Positions 34,653 through 43,254 of a DNA stretch of 64,000 bases are shown piece after piece. A program made the position numbers and the translations under genes. The stretch's first letter is position 1. Each line of letters opens with the position of its first letter. The stretch is from positions 120,461 to 184,460 of the forward strand of contig JAFLTE010000004.1 in the NCBI GenBank assembly GCA_022510565.1, in the 5' to 3' direction. The stretch is from Lachnospiraceae bacterium (GTDB taxonomy: Bacteria > Bacillota > Clostridia > Lachnospirales > Lachnospiraceae). The notes under the pieces were generated by a model, which saw nothing but the letters and a program-made list of their open reading frames with translations, was not told the origin of the DNA and made no database searches.

Positions 34653-36962
34653 ATGAACTTATATATTTCACTCCTTCTATTTTCTGTAAGTTTCCTTGTG
34701 TTGATACAGGGAATCCAAGTGAAATGGTTTAACAACAGGCACAGTAAACATAACAGTGCCTATTTTGCTATGTGTCTTTCTACTTATATCTGGGCCAGTT
34801 CTCTGGCTGTCATGATGTTTTGTCCCAAGGAACACAGTTTCTTTTATGCTAATGTGAGCGTGCTCGGTGCGGTCAGCTTCGTGATGTATGTGCTTGTTTT
34901 CATGCTGACCTTTTATGAGGAATCCAAATCATACAGACTGCTTCGCATTCTGTGTCCGATACTGGGCGTGGTAATCTGGCTGCTTCGACTCTCCGATAAC
35001 GGCTATGTTCTGGTGGAGACTGAGTATGGACTTTTCTATAAAGACAGGGTGTGTCTGGGAAATTATCTGTTCTATATCAGCATTTTTATTATGTGTCTGA
35101 TTGGTGTCTGTTTGCTGCTCTATCACAGAAAGCAGTCCAAGCTGAAAAGAGAGAGAATCTGTCTTGACTTATGGATTATACTCATTGTTGTTTACAGTGT
35201 GGGTGTCAACGGAATCTGCTTTTTTAATATGGGAAACGGCGCTGCGACTACGCCTTTTGAGGGATTTGTCGCCTGTCTTGCCAATCTGAGCTTTTATTTT
35301 ATCGCAAGCTACATGGATATGTTGGAGCTGCCTAAGGCAAAGGTGGATTCCTACATTACGTCCTATCTGACCACACCTGTCGTATTCGTGGATTACACAG
35401 GTAAGATTACATACTATAATGAATACTTCAGAAAATTCTTTCATCTCGAGAATGAGAATGTCCTGGGCGAACACAAATTCTACGAAAATATCCTTACGGA
35501 GAAAACATTGGATGAGGCGATTGCTTACGTGGTGGAAGAGGATGTGCATGAAGGGGTTTTCAGGGCGCAGACGCTGGACCGTAAAAAAACGCTGGATATC
35601 AGTTACACGGTTATTCGAGATCATTTCGGAGAGACAAGATGCGTGATGAATGTCATCAATGATGTGACGAATACACAGCAGCTTTTATCCAACCTTGAAG
35701 AACAGACAGCGCTTGCCGAGGAGAATCGTCTGGCAGCGGAGCAGGCCAACAAGGCGAAAAGTGATTTCCTTGCCAATATGAGCCATGAGATCAGAACACC
35801 TATGAACGCCATTATCGGTATGAATGAAATGGTGATGAGAGAGGAGATATCGCCGAAGGCGGCTCAGTATTCGCAGGATATTTATAACGCCGGGCAGACG
35901 CTTCTTGCGATTATCAATGACATTTTGGATTTCTCCAAAATTGAATCGGGCAAGATGGAAATTGTCCCGGTGACCTATGAGCTGAGCTCCCTGCTCAATG
36001 ACGTACTGAATATGGTTACTAAGAAGGTGCAGGATAAGGGATTGAAACTGGTGACGGACATATCGCCTGACGTTCCGCACCTGCTTTACGGCGATGAATT
36101 GCGCATTCGTCAGGTAATTCTCAATTTGATTAACAATGCCGTCAAGTATACGGAGACGGGTACGGTTACACTGAAGGTGGAGCATCAGGAATATCAGGAT
36201 AAGGAAATTAATCTAACGGTTTCCGTAATTGATACGGGTATCGGTATACGTGAAGAAGATTTGGATAAGTTGTTCAACAGCTTCCAGCGTGTGGATTTGT
36301 CTTCTACCCGTAAAATCGAGGGAACGGGCCTGGGGCTTGCCATCACGAAACAGCTTGTGGAGCAGATGGAAGGTTTTGTGCGTGTAGAGAGTACATACGG
36401 ACAGGGTTCTATGTTCAGCGTGTCTTTGCCTCAGAAGGTTAAGGACGATGAACCTATAGGAGATTTTGCGGCTGCAGTTGCTGCAATGCAGCGCGGCAGG
36501 AAGAATGAGACCGCCGGTTTCACGGCACCGGATGCAAGAATACTGATTGTGGATGACAATAAGGTCAATCTGGTTGTGGCGAGAGGATTGATTAAGGAGA
36601 CTGCGATACAGATTGATACGACTTTAAGCGGTGCGGAGGCATTGGAAAAGGTTAAAACAAATGAGTATCACATCATCCTTCTGGATCATATGATGCCTGA
36701 GATGGACGGTATTGAGACCTTGGCGCGAATGAAAGAGCAGACGGAGAATGCAAGCAAGGATGCGGTGGTGATTGCGCTTACCGCCAATGCGATTTCCGGC
36801 TCCAGAGAACGCTATATCGCAGCCGGATTTAAGGATTATCTGTCCAAGCCCATCGATGCCCAGCGCTATAAGGAGATGGTACGCAAATATCTTCCGGACA
36901 ACTTGATTCACGTGTCGGGTCAGTCAGAAACGGAAGATTATACGGATAATACAGGTACATAA
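34653..36962 (+). CDS. Membrane hybrid sensor histidine kinase, paralogue of the kinase at 9163
   Basis: A 769-aa hybrid kinase with the same layout as the kinase at 9163-11388: an N-terminal region of about seven helices (1-225), a PAS-like sensor (about 230-345), a short coiled coil, HisKA with His378 in SHEIRTP, HATPase_c with DTGIGI and GTGLGLAI, then a receiver with Asp678 in LLDHMMPEMDG. The segments around the His and Asp are nearly identical in the two proteins, so they are recent paralogues or share a domain source. No HPt domain or dedicated regulator is nearby. A terminator follows, isolating it from mraZ. The ligand is unknown. Confidence 0.93.
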   Translation: MNLYISLLLFSVSFLVLIQGIQVKWFNNRHSKHNSAYFAMCLSTYIWASSLAVMMFCPKEHSFFYANVSVLGAVSFVMYVLVFMLTFYEESKSYRLLRILCPILGVVIWLLRLSDNGYVLVETEYGLFYKDRVCLGNYLFYISIFIMCLIGVCLLLYHRKQSKLKRERICLDLWIILIVVYSVGVNGICFFNMGNGAATTPFEGFVACLANLSFYFIASYMDMLELPKAKVDSYITSYLTTPVVFVDYTGKITYYNEYFRKFFHLENENVLGEHKFYENILTEKTLDEAIAYVVEEDVHEGVFRAQTLDRKKTLDISYTVIRDHFGETRCVMNVINDVTNTQQLLSNLEEQTALAEENRLAAEQANKAKSDFLANMSHEIRTPMNAIIGMNEMVMREEISPKAAQYSQDIYNAGQTLLAIINDILDFSKIESGKMEIVPVTYELSSLLNDVLNMVTKKVQDKGLKLVTDISPDVPHLLYGDELRIRQVILNLINNAVKYTETGTVTLKVEHQEYQDKEINLTVSVIDTGIGIREEDLDKLFNSFQRVDLSSTRKIEGTGLGLAITKQLVEQMEGFVRVESTYGQGSMFSVSLPQKVKDDEPIGDFAAAVAAMQRGRKNETAGFTAPDARILIVDDNKVNLVVARGLIKETAIQIDTTLSGAEALEKVKTNEYHIILLDHMMPEMDGIETLARMKEQTENASKDAVVIALTANAISGSRERYIAAGFKDYLSKPIDAQRYKEMVRKYLPDNLIHVSGQSETEDYTDNTGT

Positions 36963-36983
36963 AATTAAATAAAACAGGGAAAG

Positions 36984-37014
36984 AGTAGCAGATAGAAATA
37001 TCTGCTATTTTTTT
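36984..37014 (+). terminator. Rho-independent terminator before the dcw cluster
   Basis: TAGCAGATA (36986-36994) pairs with TATCTGCTA (36999-37007) around a GAAA tetraloop, followed by seven T (37008-37014). Confidence 0.9.
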
Positions 37015-37047
37015 ATGCAAAAAAATTAAAAAAGTGCTTGTTTTCCC

Positions 37048-37076
37048 TTGCATTATGCTCTATTTTATTATAAAAT
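37048..37076 (+). promoter_or_regulatory. Promoter of the dcw (mraZ) operon
   Basis: TTGCAT (37048-37053), 17 bp, TAAAAT (37071-37076). The -35 is weak, the -10 matches 5 of 6 bases. The MraZ boxes start about 10 bp downstream, within the early transcribed region. Confidence 0.5.
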
Positions 37077-37085
37077 AGGTGTCAG

Positions 37086-37120
37086 AGTGGTGGAAAGTGG
37101 TGATAAGTGGTGGAAAGTGG
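37086..37120 (+). promoter_or_regulatory. MraZ operator: four direct repeats phased at 10 bp
   Basis: AGTGG occurs at 37086-37090, 37096-37100, 37106-37110 and 37116-37120, in three cases preceded by A. Each unit is one helical turn apart, separated by TGGA, TGAT and TGGA. Known MraZ proteins bind direct repeats of about 10 bp ahead of their own operon; the match in sequence, phase and place supports autoregulation. Confidence 0.8.
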
Positions 37121-37238
37121 TAAATTTTAAGCCGCACAAGTACAATTTATTGCTGCTGACCGTGGCAGACCACCTATGTGTTGAAGTGTGTACGGAAGAC
37201 AGACGATAGCAAGAAGCACACAGGCAGGGTGATTGATG

Positions 37239-37670
37239 GTGTTTATGGGAGAATACAATCACACAATCGACACTAAGGGCAGGCTGATTATTCCTTCAAA
37301 ATTCAGGGAAGCGTTGGGAGACACTTTCGTGGTGACTAAGGGGTTGGATGGCTGTTTGTTTGTGTATGATAACGAGGAGTGGACTGTATTTGAAGAGAAA
37401 CTAAAATCCCTGCCGCTTACGAATAAAGATGCCAGAAAGTTCGTACGATTCTTTCTGGCAGGGGCAGCGGAAGCAGAAGTGGATAAACAGGGAAGAATTC
37501 TGGTGCCTAATGTACTGAGGGAGTTTGCGCAGCTTGAAAAGGATGTAGTGCTGATTGGCGTTGCCAGCAGAATTGAGATTTGGAGCAAAGAGCGCTTCGA
37601 AGGCATGGCGGCTTACGACGATATGGATGAGATTGCGGAGCATATGGCAGAACTGGGACTCGGCATATAG
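37239..37670 (+). CDS. mraZ: Transcriptional regulator MraZ
   Basis: A 143-aa protein with two tandem SpoVT/AbrB-like DNA-binding repeats (about 5-50 and 75-120), each with the DxKGR motif ([14 protein letters not shown], then [14 protein letters not shown]). It forms rings that bind the repeated operator just upstream and control the dcw operon. I choose GTG 37239 since AGGGTG lies 7 nt upstream and the protein would begin [11 protein letters not shown], as in relatives; ATG 37236, ATG 37245 and TTG 37233 are also in frame. First gene of the cluster; rsmH follows after 26 bp. Confidence 0.95.
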   Translation: MFMGEYNHTIDTKGRLIIPSKFREALGDTFVVTKGLDGCLFVYDNEEWTVFEEKLKSLPLTNKDARKFVRFFLAGAAEAEVDKQGRILVPNVLREFAQLEKDVVLIGVASRIEIWSKERFEGMAAYDDMDEIAEHMAELGLGI

Positions 37671-37696
37671 CGGATTATGAGGGATACGAAGACGGA

Positions 37697-38635
37697 ATGG
37701 ATTTTAATCATACATCGGTTCTCTTAGAGGAAACGATAGAACATTTGCGAATCAGACCGGAAGGTATTTATTTAGACGGCACGCTGGGCGGCGGAGGACA
37801 TTCCTGTCATATCGCTTCCAAGTTAAGGGGAAGCGGCAGACTGCTTGGTATCGACCAGGATGATGCCGCCATAGAAGCGGCGCGACTCAGACTAAAGCCG
37901 TACGAGGAGAGGATTACGCTGATTCGGGATAATTACCGCAACGCAAGGCAGGCGCTTAAGCTGCTCGGAATTGAGCAGGTGGACGGTATCGTGTTGGATC
38001 TCGGAGTTTCCTCCTATCAGTTGGACCATGCGGAAAGAGGTTTTTCCTATAAGTACGATACGGCATTGGATATGCGCATGGATTTGAGACAGTCGCTTAC
38101 CGCCGCAGACATTGTCAACGGCTATACAGAGATGGAATTGTATCACGTTATGAAAGACTACGGTGAAGAACAGTTCGCCAAAAATATTGCGAAACATATC
38201 GTGAATGCCAGAAAGGACAAGCCCATAGAGACAACGGGAGAGTTAAACGAGATTATCAAGGCGGCCATACCGGCGAAGATGAGGGCTACGGGCGGACATC
38301 CGTCCAAAAGAACTTTTCAGGCAATCAGAATCGAATGTAATAAAGAGTTGGAAGTATTGAAAGAGTCTCTGGATGACTTCATAGAAATGCTTAATCCGGA
38401 AGGAAGACTTTGCATTATAACATTCCACTCATTAGAGGACAGAATCGTAAAGACAGCGTTTCGCAGGAACGAGAACCCGTGCACCTGTCCGCCGGACTTC
38501 CCGGTGTGTGTGTGCGGACAAGCTTCCAGAGGCAGGGTCATCACAAGAAAACCGATTCTTCCGTCGGAGGAGGAAGTGGCATCCAACAAGCGGGCTAAGA
38601 GCGCAAAATTGAGAGTATTTGAGAAGAGGGGATAG
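37697..38635 (+). CDS. rsmH: 16S rRNA cytosine-1402 N4-methyltransferase
   Basis: A 312-aa methyltransferase (formerly MraW) that methylates N4 of C1402 in the ribosomal P site. It has the [13 protein letters not shown]-binding loop near residue 28, GIDQDDAAI, the [12 protein letters not shown] segment near 98, and the conserved C-terminal region with [13 protein letters not shown]. It stands in its usual place between mraZ and ftsL, with a spacing of 26 bp. ftsL starts 6 bp after it. Confidence 0.96.
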   Translation: MDFNHTSVLLEETIEHLRIRPEGIYLDGTLGGGGHSCHIASKLRGSGRLLGIDQDDAAIEAARLRLKPYEERITLIRDNYRNARQALKLLGIEQVDGIVLDLGVSSYQLDHAERGFSYKYDTALDMRMDLRQSLTAADIVNGYTEMELYHVMKDYGEEQFAKNIAKHIVNARKDKPIETTGELNEIIKAAIPAKMRATGGHPSKRTFQAIRIECNKELEVLKESLDDFIEMLNPEGRLCIITFHSLEDRIVKTAFRRNENPCTCPPDFPVCVCGQASRGRVITRKPILPSEEEVASNKRAKSAKLRVFEKRG

Positions 38636-38641
38636 AGTGTT

Positions 38642-39127
38642 ATGGCATCAACACAAAGAATGACAAACAGGAATCGTGCGGTGAATGGCAGAAATGCGTA
38701 TTATGTGCAGGGCAACGCTGCCAGAAGATTAGATGTAACGAAAGAGATTGAGAGACGGTCTGTTAAGAAGGTGAGCAATACTGCACGTAAGAACAGAGAG
38801 CGTGCTAAGCACATGAATGCGGGGTATGTACTGTTCCTCTGTGTTGCTATGTTGGTGACGGGAATCATATTGACTAATTATATTGGTTTACAGTCTGACA
38901 TCACAAACAGTGTGAAGCATATTTCTTCGCTGGAGAAGCAGCTCAATGATTTAAAACTTGCAAATGCAGAGGAATATAGTAGAATAACAAGTAGTGTAAA
39001 CTTAGAAGAGATTAGAAGAATCGCAATTCAGGAACTGGGTATGCAGTATGCGGAGGAAGGTCAGATTATTCCTTTCACAAGCCAGAGTAATGACTATGTA
39101 AAACAGATGGCAGATATTCCGCAGTAA
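38642..39127 (+). CDS. ftsL: FtsL-like cell division protein
   Basis: A 161-aa bitopic membrane protein. A basic cytoplasmic N terminus of about 60 residues (many Arg, Lys and Asn) leads to a single membrane helix (about 61-80). An external coiled-coil (about 84-115, IGLQSDITNSVKHISSLEKQLNDL) follows. This is the layout of FtsL, which bridges DivIB/DivIC and the division PBP. Sequence is poorly conserved in the family, so the name rests on position between rsmH and the PBP gene and on topology. The ribosome binding site is GAGGGGA inside the end of rsmH. Confidence 0.8.
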   Translation: MASTQRMTNRNRAVNGRNAYYVQGNAARRLDVTKEIERRSVKKVSNTARKNRERAKHMNAGYVLFLCVAMLVTGIILTNYIGLQSDITNSVKHISSLEKQLNDLKLANAEEYSRITSSVNLEEIRRIAIQELGMQYAEEGQIIPFTSQSNDYVKQMADIPQ

Positions 39128-39160
39128 CTCGATGATGCGCGATTGTAAGCGGGTGAGTGT

Positions 39161-41413
39161 TTGAGCGGTCAGACGAAAGCTAGAAATGCAGTTATGAAAT
39201 TTACAATTAAAATGCAGAAGAAGCTTTTGGTATTGTTTATTATAATACTATTGGCTTTTGCGGGGCTCAGCGCCCAATTGTTTCTGATTACCAGAGACAA
39301 TGGTGAGGAGTATAAGAAACAGGTATTGTCGCAGCAGGAATATGACTCAACGACAATACCTTTTAAGCGTGGAGAAATAGTGGACTCCAACGGCACGGTT
39401 CTGGCCATCAGCAACAAAGTATATAATGTTATTCTGGATACGAAAATCCTATTGCGCAATGAAGAGAATATTGAGCCTGTTTTAAATGCCTTGAGACAGT
39501 GCTTTAACATTGACACGAGCGAAGTGCGAAGCTATATCGCAAGTCATCCGGAATCATCCTATTACGTGATGGCAAGACGTGTGGAGTATGAGAAGATGAA
39601 TGCTTTTCAGGAGATGACGAAAAATCCTGAGACAGGAGTCAATATTAGGAGCGTATGGTTTGAGAGTGAGTATAAGCGTGAATATCCCAACGGTTCCCTT
39701 GCCTGTGACGTAATCGGTTTCACCACCAGTGATAATCAGGGCATGTATGGGGTGGAGGAATTTTACAACGATACACTCAGCGGAATCAACGGCAGGGAGT
39801 ACGGTTACTTAAATGACGACTCCACTCTGGAGCGTACAACCATAGCGGCCAGAGACGGCTATAATATTCAGTTAAGCATTGACGCGAATATTCAGAGTAT
39901 CGTTGAGAAATATCTGAAAGAATTCAACGAGGAATATAAAGATAATTACAGAATCGGAAACGGCGCGGAACATATGGCCTGCATCATGATGGAAATCCAT
40001 ACGGGAAGGATTTTGGCCATGGCGGAATATCCGGGGTATGATTTAAATGATACGAGGAACACCGACAATCTGATCGGTATGCCGCTTGTGGATGATAAAG
40101 GCAGCAGAACGGGCGAATATGTGACTCAGGAGAATATAGATGAGATGGATGATGCGGCTATGTATCAGCAGCTCAACGCCCTATGGAAAAATTATTGTAT
40201 CGTGGAGCCGTTCGAGCCGGGATCGGTCGCTAAACCATTTACGGTGGCGGCAGCGATTGACAGCGGTGCGATTACGGGCTATGAGTCGTACAACTGTGAG
40301 GGTAAACTGCAGGTGGCCGATTACCCCACGCCGATTAAGTGTCACAACGTATACGGCGACGGTTATCTCACCGTACAGGAAGGAATCGAGCGATCCTGTA
40401 ATGTAGTGTTAATGAATGTCGCTTTTAAACTCGGTAAAAACCAGATGGTGGACTATCAGCATCGGTTTGGTTTCGGATTGAAGACTAACATTGATTTGGC
40501 GGGTGAAGCGCGAACCGCTACAATGGTGTACAATAAGAACACCATGAGAACCGTGGAGCTTGCAACCAATTCTTTCGGGCAGGGTTTTAATGCGACGATG
40601 ATTCAGACGATTACAGGTTTCTGTTCGCTGATTAACGGCGGTTACTATTATGAGCCTCACGTTGTCGATAAAATCACCACGGCGGAAGGTGCCACACTTG
40701 AGAATATTCAGCCCAGAGTATTAAAGCAGACTATTTCACAGTCTACGAGTGATTTAGTCAAAGAGTTCTGTGATACGGTAGTAACCGGAGAGAACGGAAC
40801 CGGTCATACGGCAAGACCGGCGGGCTATATAATCGGCGGCAAGACCGGAACCGCAGAGACACTGCCACGTAGAAATAATGAATATGTAGTTTCTTTCATG
40901 GGATATGCACCTGCGGATGACCCGCAGATTGCCATTTATGTCGTTGTGGACAGGCCCAATGTGTTTGTGCAGGACGATGCGAAGTATGCAACCCGAATTG
41001 TCAAGAAAATTCTCACGGAAGTACTTCCCATTCTGAATATCTTTATGACGGAGGAACTGACCGATAAAGAGCGGGAAGAATTGGATGAGTTACATATTCA
41101 GCTGAGGACACCGCAGACGGAACCTGAAGAACAGCTTACAGACGAGGAAGGCAATCCTATTGAGCCGGAAGAAGACGGTGAGTCACAGGAAGGGGAGGAT
41201 GGGGACAATTCCTCGGGTAATCAGGAGAATAGAGATATTTGGAAGACCTTTCCCCTGGATCCCGAGACCGGATATCTGAAAGACCCAAATACCGGTTATC
41301 TGTTCGATCCGGATACCGGAGCCCAGGTATATGGAGGCAGTATGATGGAAGACGGTCAAATTATCAGCAATGAAGACGGGACGGGAGAAGACGATACCGC
41401 GGCAACAGAATAG
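39161..41413 (+). CDS. Division-type class B penicillin-binding protein (FtsI/PBP2B-like)
   Basis: A 750-aa class B PBP that makes septal peptidoglycan crosslinks. An N-terminal membrane anchor (about 20-42), a dimerisation domain, and the transpeptidase domain follow. Catalytic motifs are SVAK (Ser355, Lys358), SCN, and KTG (561-563). It then has an unusual acidic C-terminal tail (about 625-750) rich in Glu, Asp and Gly with three related DP-T-GY units. No PASTA domains. Start TTG 39161 has GGGTGAG before it; no other start has a ribosome binding site. The partner FtsW-type flippase/polymerase is at 45615. A hairpin lies after it. Confidence 0.93.
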   Translation: MSGQTKARNAVMKFTIKMQKKLLVLFIIILLAFAGLSAQLFLITRDNGEEYKKQVLSQQEYDSTTIPFKRGEIVDSNGTVLAISNKVYNVILDTKILLRNEENIEPVLNALRQCFNIDTSEVRSYIASHPESSYYVMARRVEYEKMNAFQEMTKNPETGVNIRSVWFESEYKREYPNGSLACDVIGFTTSDNQGMYGVEEFYNDTLSGINGREYGYLNDDSTLERTTIAARDGYNIQLSIDANIQSIVEKYLKEFNEEYKDNYRIGNGAEHMACIMMEIHTGRILAMAEYPGYDLNDTRNTDNLIGMPLVDDKGSRTGEYVTQENIDEMDDAAMYQQLNALWKNYCIVEPFEPGSVAKPFTVAAAIDSGAITGYESYNCEGKLQVADYPTPIKCHNVYGDGYLTVQEGIERSCNVVLMNVAFKLGKNQMVDYQHRFGFGLKTNIDLAGEARTATMVYNKNTMRTVELATNSFGQGFNATMIQTITGFCSLINGGYYYEPHVVDKITTAEGATLENIQPRVLKQTISQSTSDLVKEFCDTVVTGENGTGHTARPAGYIIGGKTGTAETLPRRNNEYVVSFMGYAPADDPQIAIYVVVDRPNVFVQDDAKYATRIVKKILTEVLPILNIFMTEELTDKEREELDELHIQLRTPQTEPEEQLTDEEGNPIEPEEDGESQEGEDGDNSSGNQENRDIWKTFPLDPETGYLKDPNTGYLFDPDTGAQVYGGSMMEDGQIISNEDGTGEDDTAATE

Positions 41414-41427
41414 AGCAAATTAAGAAT

Positions 41428-41478
41428 AACCTCATCGGATTGGTAATAGATTATACTAATACCTTTTTGTGAGGTTTT
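41428..41478 (+). promoter_or_regulatory. Two-part hairpin that includes the spoVD ribosome binding site
   Basis: The outer arms AACCTCA (41428-41434) and TGAGGTT (41470-41476) pair. Inside, GGTAATAG (41442-41449) pairs with CTAATACC (41456-41463) with one mismatch. The right outer arm contains the spoVD Shine-Dalgarno (GAGG 41471-41474), 8 nt before its ATG. It is followed by four T, so it could be an attenuator, a weak terminator, or a translation switch. Confidence 0.5.
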
Positions 41479-41482
41479 CTGT

Positions 41483-43234
41483 ATGGTGGAAAATACGCCG
41501 CATCTGCATAAGACATATCACAGAAACAAGACCGTGACAGTGATGTTTCTGTGTGCGCTTGTTTTCGCCGGACTGATGGGAAGACTGGTTTATCTTATGG
41601 TATTTCAGTCAGAGTATTACACGATGAAGGCGAAGGAGCTGCATGAGCGCGAACGAAGCATTAAGGCGGCAAGGGGACGGATTATAGACATAAACGGTAA
41701 AATTCTGGCAGATAACAAGACAGTGTGTACAATCTCCGTCATACATAGCCAGATTACCGATCAGGAAGAAGTCATCGCCGTTCTGTGTAAGGAATTGGGA
41801 CTTTCGGAGGAGTACGTCAGAAAAAGGGTAGAAAAGTATTCATCTATTGAGAAGATTAAGAGTAACGTGGACAAAAGCATTGGGGATGCAATCAGGGCCT
41901 ATGATTTGGATGGCGTGAAGGTAGATGAAGATTACAAAAGATATTACCCGTACGATTCTCTGGGGTCGAAAGTGCTGGGATTTACCGGCGGAGACAATCA
42001 GGGAATTATCGGGTTGGAAGTTATCTATGAAGAATATTTGCAGGGCGAAGCGGGAACGATTTTAACAGTTACCGATGCCAAAGGTGTTGAAGTGGCGGAA
42101 GCAGGCGAAGAGCGGGTGGAGCCGATTGCCGGGAAGGATTTGTATATCAGTATGGATATGAATATACAAAGTTACGCCACACAGCTTGCTTTGCAGACTA
42201 TGGAGACTAAGGAAGCGGACAGTGTTTCCATCTTGGTTATGAATCCTCAGAACGGGGAGATTCTGGCCATGGTCAATGTGCCCGAATTTAATCTGAATTC
42301 TCCCTATACGCTTCCGGATACGGTAGACAGTGATGCGCTCGGTGAGGACGAATTACAGGATCTTCTTAACCGTATGTGGCGTAACGGATGTATTAACGAT
42401 ACCTATGAGCCGGGATCCACTTTTAAGATTGTCACGGCAGCGGCAGGGTTGGAATCGGGTTCCGTCACGACAACGGATACTTTTAGCTGTCCCGGATATA
42501 TCATGGTGGAGGACAGGAGAATTCGATGTCATAAGGTGGGAGGACACGGTGCGGAAGATTTCGTGCAGGCGACAATGAATTCATGTAATCCCGTTTTTAT
42601 TACTGTGGGGACTCGTATAGGTGCGGAGCGTTTTTATTCCTATTTTCAACAGTTTGGCCTGTTGGATAAGACGGGAATCGATTTGCCGGGCGAAGCAGGG
42701 ACAATCATGCACAATGTAGAGAATATCGGCCCCGTGGAGCTTGCGACAATCTCCTTTGGGCAGTCCTTTCAGATCACACCGATTCAACTGGCGGTGACGG
42801 CATCCTCCATTATCAACGGCGGAAGAAGGGTAACCCCTCATTTCGGTGTAAGGGTTGCGGACAGTGACGGAAGTAACAGTCAGACATTCAGTTATCCGGT
42901 CAGAGAGAATGTTGTATCCGGGGAGACTTCCGAGACCATGCGCTACATACTGGAGCAAGTGGTTGCGGAAGGAGGCGGTAAAAACGGCGCTGTTGAAGGT
43001 TACCGAATAGGCGGTAAAACAGCAACCAGTCAGACCCTTCCCAGAGGCAGCGGAAAATATATTGCCTCGTTTCTTGGCTTTGCGCCGGCCGATGACCCGC
43101 AGATACTGGCGATTGCAATTATCAACAATCCGCAGGGGACATACTATGGTGGCCAGATCGCTGCGCCGGTGGTGCGACAGCTTTTTGAAAACATTCTTCC
43201 ATATTTGGAGGAGATGAATTATAATAATACATGA
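41483..43234 (+). CDS. spoVD: Sporulation-type class B penicillin-binding protein SpoVD
   Basis: A 583-aa class B PBP that in relatives makes the spore cortex. A membrane anchor (about 19-40) is followed by the dimerisation domain and the transpeptidase. The catalytic motifs are STFK (Ser312, Lys315), SCN (367-369) and KTA (Lys512 to Ala514) where most PBPs have KTG. No PASTA domain follows. It is the second PBP gene in a row, the common division-PBP then SpoVD order in Clostridia. The name is by this order; a second division PBP is the alternative. Its ribosome binding site is in a hairpin. MraY overlaps nearby: the in-frame ATG at 43231 overlaps its stop. Confidence 0.85.
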   Translation: MVENTPHLHKTYHRNKTVTVMFLCALVFAGLMGRLVYLMVFQSEYYTMKAKELHERERSIKAARGRIIDINGKILADNKTVCTISVIHSQITDQEEVIAVLCKELGLSEEYVRKRVEKYSSIEKIKSNVDKSIGDAIRAYDLDGVKVDEDYKRYYPYDSLGSKVLGFTGGDNQGIIGLEVIYEEYLQGEAGTILTVTDAKGVEVAEAGEERVEPIAGKDLYISMDMNIQSYATQLALQTMETKEADSVSILVMNPQNGEILAMVNVPEFNLNSPYTLPDTVDSDALGEDELQDLLNRMWRNGCINDTYEPGSTFKIVTAAAGLESGSVTTTDTFSCPGYIMVEDRRIRCHKVGGHGAEDFVQATMNSCNPVFITVGTRIGAERFYSYFQQFGLLDKTGIDLPGEAGTIMHNVENIGPVELATISFGQSFQITPIQLAVTASSIINGGRRVTPHFGVRVADSDGSNSQTFSYPVRENVVSGETSETMRYILEQVVAEGGGKNGAVEGYRIGGKTATSQTLPRGSGKYIASFLGFAPADDPQILAIAIINNPQGTYYGGQIAAPVVRQLFENILPYLEEMNYNNT

Positions 43235-43254
43235 AGATTTACAGTGGAGGGGCT

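Noticed and set aside
37081..37125. CRISPR or tandem-repeat array
   Set aside because: Four short repeats of 10 bp with no unique spacers; place and sequence fit a MraZ operator.
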